NCBI RefSeq assembly: GCF_011751765.2
Contig: NZ_CP061169.1
Coordinates: 2,604,001 to 2,668,000 of the forward strand
DNA: 64,000 bases
Source of the DNA: Paramicrobacterium chengjingii
GTDB lineage: Bacteria; Actinomycetota; Actinomycetes; Actinomycetales; Microbacteriaceae
Direction: 5' to 3'
Part shown: piece after piece, positions 32,637-40,964 of the stretch
Layout of the letters: each line of letters starts with the position of its first letter
How positions within the stretch are numbered: position 1 is the first letter of the stretch
Position numbers and translations under genes: made by a program
The notes under the pieces: generated by a model
Databases searched by the model: none
Seen by the model: only the letters and a program-made list of their open reading frames with translations
What the model was told of the DNA's origin: nothing

Positions 32637-33401
32637 TTAAGCGTCACGCCGACTCTCGACGTACGCGTTCAGCGCGTCTCGAACGAACGTCGCGCCGTCG
32701 GTTCCCCTGTAGTTCGAGGCGAACCGCGGGTCGGCGACGTACATCTCTCCGAGCCCAAGCAGGTACTCGTCGGTCGCAAGGCCATTCTCACTACCGGGTG
32801 TGCCGGGAATGCTCCCGAGCCATTCGGCATGACGTCGGGCGAGGCTCTGCGCTTCGTCACTGTTTGGGTGAACGCCGCGCTCTGCGGCATCCGCCCAATC
32901 CATCGCGAGGGCGTGCTGGCGCTGCTGCCACTCCAAACGCTCGGAATTGCTCATACCGCGCCACCATTCATCTGAACGCGCATACGCGTTCTGTCCCCAG
33001 CGCTCTTCGACTTCGTCCTTGTACTGGGTGTGGTCGAAACCGTCGAACATGTTCTCTGCCATGACACCCTTTCCTTTCTCTAACGTGCTGATGGTGTTTT
33101 CGACCGACGAGATCTGTCTCAAAATGCGGTCATGTTCGCGTCGCAGCCATGTGAGGTGAGTGCGAAGCGCATGTGGTGCGTCTGCCTCCCGGTCGATCAC
33201 CTCGGCAATCGCTGAAAGGCCGAGACCGAGGTCTCGAAGCAGCAGGATGCGCTGCAGCCGCACGAGTGCCGTGTCATCGTAATAGCGGTAGCCATTCGAC
33301 CCGACATCGCTCGGCTCGAGAAGCCCGATGTGGTCGTAGTGCCTCAATGTACGGCTCGTCGTGCCCGCATGCTGCGCAATTTCCTGAATTGACCAGAGCA
33401 T
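32637..33401 (-). CDS. TipA-like MerR family transcriptional activator
   Basis: The 254-residue regulator has a MerR winged helix (SIQEIAQHAGTTSRTLRHYD at residues 4-23, then GYRYYDD), a coiled-coil dimerisation helix (about 75-110), and a C-terminal TipAS domain (about 115-250) containing the WRGMSNSERLEW region. In Streptomyces TipA this domain binds thiopeptide antibiotics covalently and activates the promoter. The ligand here is unknown. A MerR-type promoter with a 19-bp spacer and internal palindrome lies 33-63 bases upstream, so autoregulation is likely. No resistance gene is clearly linked, although the RND permease is the next gene downstream beyond a terminator. Confidence 0.93.
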   Translation of the reverse strand: MLWSIQEIAQHAGTTSRTLRHYDHIGLLEPSDVGSNGYRYYDDTALVRLQRILLLRDLGLGLSAIAEVIDREADAPHALRTHLTWLRREHDRILRQISSVENTISTLEKGKGVMAENMFDGFDHTQYKDEVEERWGQNAYARSDEWWRGMSNSERLEWQQRQHALAMDWADAAERGVHPNSDEAQSLARRHAEWLGSIPGTPGSENGLATDEYLLGLGEMYVADPRFASNYRGTDGATFVRDALNAYVESRRDA

Positions 33402-33433
33402 CTCTCTTCTCCTTTCTGTGTGCGACAGTGTTC

Positions 33434-33464
33434 ACTGTAGAGATTGACGCAACGTCAATGTCAA
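33434..33464 (-). promoter_or_regulatory. MerR-type autoregulated promoter of the TipA-like gene
   Basis: On the minus strand, -35 TTGACA (33459-33464) and -10 TACAGT (33434-33439) are separated by 19 bp, the stretched spacing typical of MerR-activated promoters. The spacer holds the perfect palindrome ATTGACG-TTG-CGTCAAT (33443-33459), a good operator for the TipA-like dimer. Confidence 0.8.
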
Positions 33465-33500
33465 GCCTCAATTTTTGTTCTCTGTTGCCATTCACAGCAA

Positions 33501-33539
33501 CGCGATATATCGTGTTTCGAGAACACGCGATATATCGCG
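33501..33539. promoter_or_regulatory. Two palindromic operators before the DUF4097-padR operon
   Basis: CGCGATATATCGTG at 33501-33514 and the perfect 14-bp palindrome CGCGATATATCGCG at 33526-33539 share the core CGATATATCG and have centres 25 bp apart. The pair is embedded in a larger mirror, CAGCAACG to the left and CGTTGCTG to the right. It lies 28 bases before the operon start and is a probable PadR site. Confidence 0.75.
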
Positions 33540-33566
33540 TTGCTGATGCAGACAGAAAGGCATCCC

Positions 33567-34418
33567 ATGAGCAGAGAGAAATGGTTCATCCAGCCGGGTG
33601 AATCTCGAGTCATCGACACCGGAATTATCCGAGCCCTCAAGGTGGCGCTCATCGCCGGCACCATTGATGTCATCGGGCACGATGAAGACACCGCACGTAT
33701 TGAGGTCAATGACGTCACGGGCAGAGACCTCAAAGTGACAATCGACGGTGACACCCTCGAAATCGACCACCCCCAGCTGCGCTGGGAGAACTTCATCGAC
33801 ACGTTCAAGGCGTTTGGCCCCAACAAAGCCTCGGCCGCGGTAAGCGTTCTCGTGCCACGCAGCATCGACCTATCGTTCGGCGTCGTGAGCGCCACAGCCC
33901 TCGTGTCCGGACTCGAGACGGACGCCCGACTGAGTACAGTAAGCGGCGAAATCGGTGCCGACAGCCTGACGGGCGATGTCGAACTCAACGCCGTGTCAGG
34001 AGCGCTAAACGTCAGCAACCACACGGGCACGGTCTCCGTTCACACCGTGTCGGGCGACGTCACCGCAGCGGGCGAGATCACGAAGCTCACGGGCGACACG
34101 GTGTCGGGTGACGTGTTCATCGATGCGACGGGGTCATGTGACCGCATCCGCGTTAATTCGATGTCGGGCAACGTCACAGCGCGTGTCGACGCCGATCTCG
34201 GCGCTCGGTGCGTGCTCAACACCGTGAGCGGACGCATGCACGTCGATGGCAGAACCGTCGACGGCACGTTTGGCCGCGGTTATTCCATGACGACGACGGG
34301 CAGCAGCAATTTCACGGTCGAGGTGACGGCAAACACCGTCTCAGGCGACATTTCGATGATCAGGCGTGCCGACGCTGGCTCGCCCTACAGCGTCGACGCG
34401 GATGGAGCAGTGCAATGA
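33567..34418 (+). CDS. DUF4097-family beta-repeat protein
   Basis: The 283-residue protein is made of repeated short beta units of the type TVSGDV/AVSGAL/SMSGNV, spaced by about 20 residues between residues 115 and 275, which is the DUF4097 beta-helix/adhesin-like pattern. There is no signal peptide or membrane segment, so it is probably cytoplasmic. Function of the family is unknown. ATG at 33567 follows AGAAAGG; an ATG at 33546 lies before that site. It overlaps the padR gene by four bases (ATGA), a conserved pairing, so it likely works with or is controlled by the PadR regulator. Confidence 0.85.
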   Translation: MSREKWFIQPGESRVIDTGIIRALKVALIAGTIDVIGHDEDTARIEVNDVTGRDLKVTIDGDTLEIDHPQLRWENFIDTFKAFGPNKASAAVSVLVPRSIDLSFGVVSATALVSGLETDARLSTVSGEIGADSLTGDVELNAVSGALNVSNHTGTVSVHTVSGDVTAAGEITKLTGDTVSGDVFIDATGSCDRIRVNSMSGNVTARVDADLGARCVLNTVSGRMHVDGRTVDGTFGRGYSMTTTGSSNFTVEVTANTVSGDISMIRRADAGSPYSVDADGAVQ

Positions 34419-35026
34419 CCCCGGTTTTCGCCCACGGCAACCTTCGCCTCTATCTGCTGAAGCTTCTCGCCGAGAGCCCTCGAAACGGATACGAAATCAT
34501 CCAGGCGCTCAGTGAACGCTTTGGCGGCACATACAGTCCGAGTGCGGGCACGGTCTACCCCAGGCTTGCGAAGCTCGCAGAAGAAGGGCTCGTCGCCAAG
34601 AACAGCGATGGGCGCAAGAGCGTCTATGAGATCACGGATGCGGGCAGAGCCGAACTCGAGCGCAGAGCCGACGAACTCGACGCGATCGAAGACGAGGTGA
34701 GCGACTCCGTGCGCCGCCTCGCCGACGAAGTTCGCACAGGAGTGACAGATGCGATGCGTTCGCTACGCGCCGAGCTCGCTTCAGCAGCACGCGACGCCCG
34801 TTCCCGGGCTCAGGACGATCCCGTGTCAACGCCTCGAGACACCGACTCGCGAACACAGAGCCGCGTCGCCGTCTACGAGATTGAAAGTGCCGTTTCGGAG
34901 TTTCGCCGAGAGCTCCGCTCCGATCTGCGCAACGCCATCGCTTCGGGCAAAGTCGTCGATGATCAGCTCATTGTGACCGCGCGATCCGAGCTTGCTCGCG
35001 TGCGGGAACTGCTGCGCCCGCGTTAA
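34415..35026 (+). CDS. PadR family transcriptional regulator
   Basis: This 203-residue regulator has the PadR winged helix at about residues 8-75 (NLRLYLLKLLAESPRNGYEI, FGGTYSPSAGTVYPRLAKL, GRKSVYEITDAGRAEL) and a C-terminal helical dimerisation part, mainly charged, ending at about 200. PadR proteins are usually repressors that dissociate on ligand binding. It is translationally coupled to the DUF4097 gene and probably represses this operon through the CGATATATCG palindromes at 33501-33539. The upstream open frame inside the DUF4097 gene is rejected. Confidence 0.92.
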   Translation: MTPVFAHGNLRLYLLKLLAESPRNGYEIIQALSERFGGTYSPSAGTVYPRLAKLAEEGLVAKNSDGRKSVYEITDAGRAELERRADELDAIEDEVSDSVRRLADEVRTGVTDAMRSLRAELASAARDARSRAQDDPVSTPRDTDSRTQSRVAVYEIESAVSEFRRELRSDLRNAIASGKVVDDQLIVTARSELARVRELLRPR

Positions 35027-35044
35027 CCCTCTTGGGAGTTCGAG

Positions 35045-35554
35045 CTAGGCCTCGGGCTCCCAAGGAACGCGGCCGTCTTTGTCTGCGGGAAGCAGCGGCA
35101 CAACCACAACGGGACGGGACTGCGTATGCGCCAGGTGCGCAGCAACCGACCCCCCGAGAAACTCCTGGAGTCCCGCTATAAAGCCGGGTTCGCGCGTTCC
35201 CACAACGATCATGCTAGCGCCTATCTCATCGGCCATTGCGCCGAGCACAGCCGAGGGCTGACCGGCGCCGACCCGGGTTGTCCAGGCGACTCCCGCACTG
35301 TCTGCTGCAGCTTTCGCACGTTCATCCAGCCATGTGATGTCGGGATCGCCCTCGGCTGACGGATCAGGATCGAACGTCGTGAAGGCGACGGTGCCGTCCG
35401 ACATAAATCCTGAGGTGTACTGCGTGGTATCGACCCACGCGAACACCACGTCACGATCGAAGGCTTTCGCAAACGCGACTCCCCTCTCGGGTACGCTCTC
35501 TGGCTGCTCTCCTGTGACTCCGACAAGTACCGGGCCACCCTCGGGGTTCTGCAT
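35045..35554 (-). CDS. Universal stress protein (UspA family)
   Basis: The 169-residue protein has the Usp fold: first strand PVLVGVTG, the long helix segment with WLDERAKAAADSAGV, and the nucleotide-binding style VVGTREPGFIAGLQEFLGGSVAAHLAHTQSRPVVVVP (split: GTREPG and GSVAAHLAH are the phosphate-loop parts). Such proteins respond to starvation, hypoxia or stress. In mycobacteria many belong to the DosR regulon; no DosR-like box was seen here. ATG at 35554 with AGGAG eight bases upstream is preferred over a longer upstream start. It is a single gene, convergent with padR. Confidence 0.88.
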   Translation of the reverse strand: MQNPEGGPVLVGVTGEQPESVPERGVAFAKAFDRDVVFAWVDTTQYTSGFMSDGTVAFTTFDPDPSAEGDPDITWLDERAKAAADSAGVAWTTRVGAGQPSAVLGAMADEIGASMIVVGTREPGFIAGLQEFLGGSVAAHLAHTQSRPVVVVPLLPADKDGRVPWEPEA

Positions 35555-35814
35555 GATTTCGAACTCCTCTCGCCACTGCGAACGGCTTCTCTGCCTTCCC
35601 CCAAGCGTATCGCTGATTGAGCATTTCGCCGCCATATTCCGCCACTCGCATGTAATGTCTTGCGTCCGGTCAGCGCCCGTCGGTCGGCCAGCCTCACAGG
35701 AGAGATCAAGGCACCATCATGCTAAACTCAAAGTTAGTCTTATCGTTCCCTGGTTGATGCAACCGCGGGTAGCCAAACAGCTATCCGAATACTGAGTTTG
35801 TGAGGGGGTCTCGC

Positions 35815-36006
35815 ATGGGGCGTGGCCGTCAAAAGGCAAAGCACACGAAGATCGCACGTGAGCTCAAGTCGTTCAGCCCAGAAGTGGACTACGACCAGCT
35901 TCAGCGTGAGCTCGGAGGCAGTACTCCTGACCCGTATGAAGACGAGGTCTCGAAGTGGTCTGAGTATGCAGACGACTTCTCGTCAGACCAGCAGAAGCGG
36001 GCCTGA
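35815..36006 (+). CDS. DUF3073 domain-containing protein
   Basis: The 63-residue product starts MGRGRQKAKHTKIARELKSF, the highly conserved N-terminus of actinobacterial DUF3073 proteins, and continues with an acidic segment (PDPYEDEVSKWSEYADDF). It is small, basic at the start and acidic at the end; function is unknown. The ATG at 35815 is preceded by GAGGGGG. It is monocistronic and followed by a bidirectional hairpin terminator. It is convergent with purF, next to which it is commonly found in actinobacteria by my recollection. Confidence 0.9.
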   Translation: MGRGRQKAKHTKIARELKSFSPEVDYDQLQRELGGSTPDPYEDEVSKWSEYADDFSSDQQKRA

Positions 36007-36053
36007 CGCACGGCAGAGCGCGTGTAGCGCTGAGTCTTCGATCATTGGGACAG

Positions 36054-36085
36054 AAAGCCGGGCGGGCTGAGCCGCGCCCGGCTTT
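36054..36085. terminator. Bidirectional terminator between DUF3073 gene and purF
   Basis: AAAGCCGGGCG (36054-36064) pairs perfectly with CGCCCGGCTTT (36075-36085) around a ten-base loop. The A/T-rich bases on both outer sides can serve termination on either strand between these convergent genes. Confidence 0.85.
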
Positions 36086-36127
36086 GTCGTATTCGGCGGC
36101 CGTCGAGCTGCGGCATCCTGACTGCCG

Positions 36128-37585
36128 TCACGACAGTTGCGTTCGCTCGATCCACTCGAGGTATTCCGGCGTGACGGTACCGGTGACATAGTCACCGGTG
36201 AAACAGCTCATCTCAAGATCGGTGACATCCGAGCCTTCAACGATGGCATCGCGCATATCGCTGACTTCCTGAAAGATCATGTGATCGGCATTGAGCACGG
36301 CACCGATCTCAGGGATCTTGCGATCGTGCGCGATCAGCTCGGCGCGCGTAGGCATGTTGATTCCGTAGACATGCGGATGCCGCACCGGCGGCGCCGCTGA
36401 TGTGAATGTCACCTTGTTCGCACCGGCGGCGCGTGCCATCTCCACGATCTCCTTTGAGGTCGTTCCTCGCACGATCGAATCGTCGACAATCAAGATGTTT
36501 TTGCCCTTGAACTCACTGCCCATGGCGTTGAGCTTCTGGCGCACGCTCTTCTTGCGCTGCGACTGCCCCGGCATGATGAAGGTGCGCCCGACATAGCGAT
36601 TCTTGTAAAATCCCTCGCGGTATTCGATGCCCAGCTTTTGCGCCACTTGCATTGCTGCCGGTCTCGACGAGTCGGGAATCGGCATCACCACGTCGACGTC
36701 TCCAAGGGGCATGTGCCGTGTGATGGTGTCGGCAAGACGGTTGCCGAGCCGAAGCCGCGCGTCGTAGACCGAGATGCCGTTCATGATCGAATCGGGGCGA
36801 GCAAGGTACACGTACTCGAATGAGCACGGCACAAGTCGCGGCGAACGCGCGCACTGACGTGAGTGCAGCTCACCGTCTGGTGTGATGAATACTGCTTCAC
36901 CCGGCGCAATATCGCGCACGACCTCGTACCCGGCGGCCTCAAGCACGAGCGACTCCGAGGCGACGATCCAATCGTCACCCACCATTCCTGCCTGTCGACG
37001 CCCAAGCACAAGCGGCCGGATGCCGTATGGATCTCTGAAGGCCAGCAGCCCGTGACCTGCGATCATCGCGATCGCAGCGTAGGAGCCCTCGACCCGCTCG
37101 TGCACCTGCGAGACGGCGGTGAAGATCTGGTCGGGATCGAGCTCCATGCCTGAGATCTGGCCCTGAAGCTCGTTGGCGAGAACATTGAGCAGCATCTCGG
37201 TGTCGCTCGTGGAGTTCACGTGCCGACGATCGACGTGAAAAAGGTCTTTGGCGAGTTCACGGGTGTTCGTGAGATTGCCGTTGTGCACGAGGATGATGCC
37301 ATAGGGGGCGTTCACGTAGAACGGCTGCGCCTCCTGCTCGTTGGCGGCGTCGCCCTTGGTGACGTACCGAACATGACCGAGACCGACGTTGCCGACGAGC
37401 GAGCGCATGTCACGTGTGCGAAAAGCCTCGCGCACTTGACCCTTGGCCTTCGTCATGTGAAAGGTCGGCCCCTCGGCCGTAGCGATTCCCGTGGAATCCT
37501 GTCCGCGGTGCTGCAGGAGCAGCAACGCATCGTAAACCTGCTGGTTGACGGGCTCGTGTGAGACGATTCCGACGATTCCGCACAT
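36128..37585 (-). CDS. purF: Amidophosphoribosyltransferase
   Basis: PurF makes 5-phosphoribosylamine from PRPP and glutamine, the committed step of purine synthesis. The 485-residue protein starts MCGIVGIV with Cys2 as the glutaminase nucleophile and no propeptide. The glutaminase domain continues to about residue 235 (GHVRYVTKGD, VHNGNLTN). The phosphoribosyltransferase domain has the PRPP loop ILIVDDSIVRGTTSKEI near residue 350. It lies 44 bp downstream of purM in a leftward operon and ends before the shared terminator with the DUF3073 gene. One ORF-length feature to note is the absence of the Fe-S cysteines of the Bacillus type being obvious; I could not confirm either way. Confidence 0.96.
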   Translation of the reverse strand: MCGIVGIVSHEPVNQQVYDALLLLQHRGQDSTGIATAEGPTFHMTKAKGQVREAFRTRDMRSLVGNVGLGHVRYVTKGDAANEQEAQPFYVNAPYGIILVHNGNLTNTRELAKDLFHVDRRHVNSTSDTEMLLNVLANELQGQISGMELDPDQIFTAVSQVHERVEGSYAAIAMIAGHGLLAFRDPYGIRPLVLGRRQAGMVGDDWIVASESLVLEAAGYEVVRDIAPGEAVFITPDGELHSRQCARSPRLVPCSFEYVYLARPDSIMNGISVYDARLRLGNRLADTITRHMPLGDVDVVMPIPDSSRPAAMQVAQKLGIEYREGFYKNRYVGRTFIMPGQSQRKKSVRQKLNAMGSEFKGKNILIVDDSIVRGTTSKEIVEMARAAGANKVTFTSAAPPVRHPHVYGINMPTRAELIAHDRKIPEIGAVLNADHMIFQEVSDMRDAIVEGSDVTDLEMSCFTGDYVTGTVTPEYLEWIERTQLS

Positions 37586-37629
37586 GTCAGGGGGCTCCCG
37601 AAGAGTTCAGTTGTTCTGCGGTTGAAATA

Positions 37630-38730
37630 TCAGCTCGCATAGGTTCCAACGAGTCGCACGGCTCCGCCGTCGACACCTTTGGCTCCCTGCTCGAAGCCGG
37701 TGAGATCTCGTGTTCCCCTCCGCACCTCGCCGATCTGCCACGCGGCAACTCCCGCGGATTCGCACAGCGAAATGACGGATGCCGCTTGAGCAGGGTCGAC
37801 GACAGCGAAGAACCCGATTCCCAGGTTCCACGTGCCCTCGCTGGTTTCAAGCGGAGACCCTGCCATGTCGCTGAGAACCCGAAAGACAGGGGAAGGCGAC
37901 CACGTCGAACGGTCGACCTCGACCCACGAACCGGCGGGAAGCACACGGGCAAGGTTAGCGGCGATGCCACCGCCCGTCACGTGTGACAGCGAGTGAAGCG
38001 CTCCAGGCACAGCGTCGATCAGCTGAAGGACAGGTTTCGTGTACAGCCGGGTGGGCTCAAGCAGCACTTCGCCAACAACGCCGCCGAGGTCAACAGAGGT
38101 GTCGGTGAACCCGATCTTCTGCGTTGCAAGAATGTGTCGTACCAGGGAGTAGCCGTTGGAATGCAGACCGCTCGAGGCGAGTGCAATAACGGCATCGCCA
38201 TCGTGCACGAGATGGGCGCCAAGCACAGCATCCGCCTCGACTGCACCCGTCGCAGCCCCGGCGACGTCGTATTCATCTTCGGCGAGGAGGCCCGGGTGTT
38301 CAGCGGTTTCTCCGCCGACTAGTGCTGTTCCTGTAGCTGAGCACGCCTCAGCGATGCCGCGCACGATGTCGGCTATGCGTTCCGGAAATACCTTGCCGCA
38401 GGCGATGTAGTCGGTCATGAACAGCGGCTTCGCCCCTACGACCACGATGTCGTCGACAACCATGCCAACAAGATCTTGACCGATGGTGTCGTGCTTGTCG
38501 ATCGCCTGAGCGATAGCAACTTTTGTGCCGACGCCGTCAGTCGATGTGGCGAGAAGCGGTGTGCGAAACTTTGTGAGATACGAGACGTCGAAGAGCCCTG
38601 CGAAGCCTCCGAACCCTCCCTGCACCTGTGGGCCGTGTGTGGCTGAGACAGCCGATTTCATGAGTTCGACGGCGAGGTCTCCCGCTGCGGTGTCGACTCC
38701 TGCTTCGCGATATGTCGCGGAACTGCTCAC
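37630..38730 (-). CDS. purM: Phosphoribosylformylglycinamidine cyclo-ligase (AIR synthetase)
   Basis: PurM closes the imidazole ring of the purine precursor using ATP. The 366-residue protein has TYREAGVD at the start, FGGFAGLFDV, the TDGVGTKVAIA metal/ATP loop and CGKVFPERIAD, LVGGETAEHPG, LHSNGYSLVR and THVTGGGI-type signatures (here HVTGGGIAANLAR). GTG at 38730 overlaps the stop of the upstream membrane-protein gene (38727-38729), so the three genes purM, purF and that gene form one leftward operon. Confidence 0.96.
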   Translation of the reverse strand: MSSSATYREAGVDTAAGDLAVELMKSAVSATHGPQVQGGFGGFAGLFDVSYLTKFRTPLLATSTDGVGTKVAIAQAIDKHDTIGQDLVGMVVDDIVVVGAKPLFMTDYIACGKVFPERIADIVRGIAEACSATGTALVGGETAEHPGLLAEDEYDVAGAATGAVEADAVLGAHLVHDGDAVIALASSGLHSNGYSLVRHILATQKIGFTDTSVDLGGVVGEVLLEPTRLYTKPVLQLIDAVPGALHSLSHVTGGGIAANLARVLPAGSWVEVDRSTWSPSPVFRVLSDMAGSPLETSEGTWNLGIGFFAVVDPAQAASVISLCESAGVAAWQIGEVRRGTRDLTGFEQGAKGVDGGAVRLVGTYAS

Positions 38731-39194
38731 AGATTGTCCTCGTTATCGGCTGACGTGGCTGTTGGTGGCGCCTCAGCATCCGGCTCGCTGACGCGCACGT
38801 TAACCTTATCGACTCGCACCGTGTGTGTTTTCTTGCGGGCGCTCACGTCGAGAATCCAGGCAAGAATGCCGAAGATCGCGATGCCCACGGGAATGCAGAT
38901 CAGCAGAAGAAAGCCGAAAACCGTGCCGGGCGAGAAATACACCTCGCCACGTGCTGCATCGATCTCGTCCGGCCCCCGTTGAAAGGCGAACGTCAGAACC
39001 ATGGCGGCGATCAATCCGACGACAACGCCAATCAGAATGAATGTCTGGTACTTGGGTGCGCGTCGAACCGCCACCTCATGTGAGCTGGACGTCGCGGATG
39101 GCTCCGTCGCGGCAGGCTGATCTCGCGTCGCGCGATCAGGCGCTGGTGTGTCAGAAACGGGGCGCTCGGACTCCGCGCCCGGACTGGTGCTCAT
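38727..39194 (-). CDS. Two-helix membrane protein of unknown function upstream of purM
   Basis: The 155-residue protein has an acidic, Ser/Thr/Pro-rich disordered N-terminus (about 1-50), two membrane helices (about 54-76 and 90-117), and a charged C-terminal tail (RVDKVNVRVSEPDAEAPP). No family is recognised. The ATG at 39194 is chosen; an ATG at 39203 would add three residues and neither has a strong ribosome-binding site. The stop overlaps the purM GTG, so it is translationally coupled to purM. Confidence 0.7.
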   Translation of the reverse strand: MSTSPGAESERPVSDTPAPDRATRDQPAATEPSATSSSHEVAVRRAPKYQTFILIGVVVGLIAAMVLTFAFQRGPDEIDAARGEVYFSPGTVFGFLLLICIPVGIAIFGILAWILDVSARKKTHTVRVDKVNVRVSEPDAEAPPTATSADNEDNL

Positions 39195-39276
39195 GTCTAC
39201 CATTGTCGCGCATGAAGCTGTGTGCGTTTCACACTGCGCACATGCCACGAGACGACATCGTTAGCGACAACCACGC

Positions 39277-39642
39277 TTAGTCGCGCAACCTCAGAATGGG
39301 CAGCCGCCCCGTCAGGTCGGCCCGGCTTCCGGATGCTGTCACCGACGCCGTCTCGACAGCAACCGCCCACGCCAGCGTGCCCGTCGCCAGTGCCAGCCAG
39401 GTCTCGGCGTCAGTCTCGATGACGTTGGGAGGTGTGCCGCGCGTGTGCTTTGGTCCCTCAATGCACTGGATGGCACCAAACGGCGGAACCCGAAGCTCCA
39501 CTGTGTTGCCGGGGAATCGCTCGGCAAGCAGCTGAAGTGTGAACCGCACTGCCGTCGCCACGTCGTCTCGCACGGCGGCTTCTCGCACGGCTCGGTCGAC
39601 CGCAGGAATTCCAATGTCATCGGTGATGCGCGCACGAGCCAT
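39277..39642 (-). CDS. Sterol carrier family (SCP-x/MDMPI-like) protein
   Basis: The 121-residue protein resembles the small SCP-like domain proteins of actinobacteria: VRFTLQLLAERFPGNTVELR, VPPFGAIQ, and the acidic C-terminal part ETDAETWLALATGTLAW, where DxxTWxxLxxG is the conserved lipid-pocket signature. Function is unknown. The ATG at 39642 is selected over 39648 because a TACCCT -10 element sits exactly 7-12 bases upstream, consistent with leaderless transcription. It is divergent from purD with only 18 bp between start codons. Confidence 0.75.
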   Translation of the reverse strand: MARARITDDIGIPAVDRAVREAAVRDDVATAVRFTLQLLAERFPGNTVELRVPPFGAIQCIEGPKHTRGTPPNVIETDAETWLALATGTLAWAVAVETASVTASGSRADLTGRLPILRLRD

Positions 39643-39647
39643 GCCCA

Positions 39648-39654
39648 TAGGGTA
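39648..39654. promoter_or_regulatory. Overlapping divergent -10 elements, sterol-carrier gene and purD
   Basis: TAGGGT on the plus strand (39648-39653) lies 8-13 bases before the purD GTG, and TACCCT on the minus strand (39654-39649) lies 7-12 bases before the ATG at 39642. Both fit the TANNNT -10 of leaderless actinobacterial transcripts, and they interlock in the 7-bp TAGGGTA. Confidence 0.5.
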
Positions 39655-39660
39655 GTACTC

Positions 39661-40950
39661 GTGAAGATTCTTGTGCTGGGGTCTGGCGCCCGGGAACACG
39701 CCATCATCCTGTCTCTTCTTGCTGAGACGGACGGTCACGACATCACGGCGGCACCTGGCAATGCTGGCATCGCACGTGATGTCACGTGCACGGCGTTCGA
39801 CATCAACGACCCCGTGACCGTGGCAAACGTCGCCATCGAGATGGCCGCGGACCTCGTGGTGATCGGCCCGGAGGCACCGCTCGTCGCCGGCGTTGCCGAC
39901 GAACTGCGCGAGCAGGGCATCCCTGTTTTCGGGCCAGGCAAGGCCGCGGCCCAGCTCGAAGGCTCGAAAACTTTTGCAAAGCGAGTGATGGATGCCGCGG
40001 GCGTGCCCACCGGCCGCGCGCAGCGAGCTGCATCCCTCGCCGACGTGGAGTCTGCCCTTGACACGTTCGGCTCGCCGTATGTGGTGAAAGCTGACGGCCT
40101 CGCCGCGGGGAAGGGCGTGCTCGTCACTGACAATCGAGACGCCGCGCTGGATCATGCACGCGCGTACCTGACCAGTGGCAGCATCCTCGTCGAGGAGTTT
40201 CTTGACGGGCAGGAAGTCTCTCTATTCCTGCTGAGTGACGGGCATCGAGTTCTGCCGCTCTCCCCCGCGCAGGACTACAAGCGACTGGGCGACGGCGATG
40301 TTGGGCCGAACACCGGTGGCATGGGCGCGTACTCCCCCCTGCCGTGGCTTGACGAGACGTTCGGAGATGAGGATGCATTCGTCGACGAGGTGATTCGCAC
40401 GGTGGCGCAGCCTGTCGTCACTCAGCTCGCCGAAGAGCAGACACCGTTCATCGGCCTGCTTTACGCCGGGCTCATCTTGACGAGCAAGCGGGACAACGCC
40501 CACGACAAGGGAATTCGCGTCATCGAATTCAATGCCCGGTTTGGCGACCCCGAGACTCAGGTTGTGTTGCCACGACTCGCTACTCCGCTGTCGCAACTGC
40601 TTTTCGCTGCGGCGACAGGCACGCTCGATGATGCCGACAGGCCGGAGTTCGGCATGACAACGGCAGTGACCGTCGTGCTCGCGAGCGAGAACTACCCGGC
40701 ACAGCCTGTGACGGGGAGGACTATCACGGGCCTCAACGCCGCCGAAGGCATTGAGGGCGTGCACATCGCCCACGCGGCGACAACGGATGCGGGCGGGCAG
40801 CTCACGGCGTCCGGTGGACGAGTTCTCAATGTCGTCGCACTGGGCACAACTTTCGCAGAGGCCCGCGAGCGAGCGTATGACGCGGTTGGGCTGATCGAGC
40901 TTGAGGGTGCGCAGTACCGGTCAGACATCGCGCTTCGCGTCGCCGAATAG
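39661..40950 (+). CDS. purD: Phosphoribosylamine-glycine ligase (GAR synthetase)
   Basis: PurD couples phosphoribosylamine to glycine with ATP. The 429-residue ATP-grasp enzyme begins VKILVLGSGAREHAI and has the central YVVKADGLAAGKGVLV loop (about residues 140-155), EEFLDGQEVSLF, and the metal-binding RFGDPETQVVLPRL. GTG at 39661 is supported by the family's conserved N-terminus; the longer upstream frame runs into the divergent gene. With no room for a leader, it probably starts as a leaderless mRNA from the interlocked promoter at 39648-39654. Confidence 0.96.
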   Translation: MKILVLGSGAREHAIILSLLAETDGHDITAAPGNAGIARDVTCTAFDINDPVTVANVAIEMAADLVVIGPEAPLVAGVADELREQGIPVFGPGKAAAQLEGSKTFAKRVMDAAGVPTGRAQRAASLADVESALDTFGSPYVVKADGLAAGKGVLVTDNRDAALDHARAYLTSGSILVEEFLDGQEVSLFLLSDGHRVLPLSPAQDYKRLGDGDVGPNTGGMGAYSPLPWLDETFGDEDAFVDEVIRTVAQPVVTQLAEEQTPFIGLLYAGLILTSKRDNAHDKGIRVIEFNARFGDPETQVVLPRLATPLSQLLFAAATGTLDDADRPEFGMTTAVTVVLASENYPAQPVTGRTITGLNAAEGIEGVHIAHAATTDAGGQLTASGGRVLNVVALGTTFAEARERAYDAVGLIELEGAQYRSDIALRVAE

Positions 40951-40964
40951 CATCCGTGACGCCT

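Noticed and set aside
39643..40155. Longer version of the sterol-carrier-like gene starting at 40155
   Set aside because: The extension is antisense to purD and carries no recognised domain.
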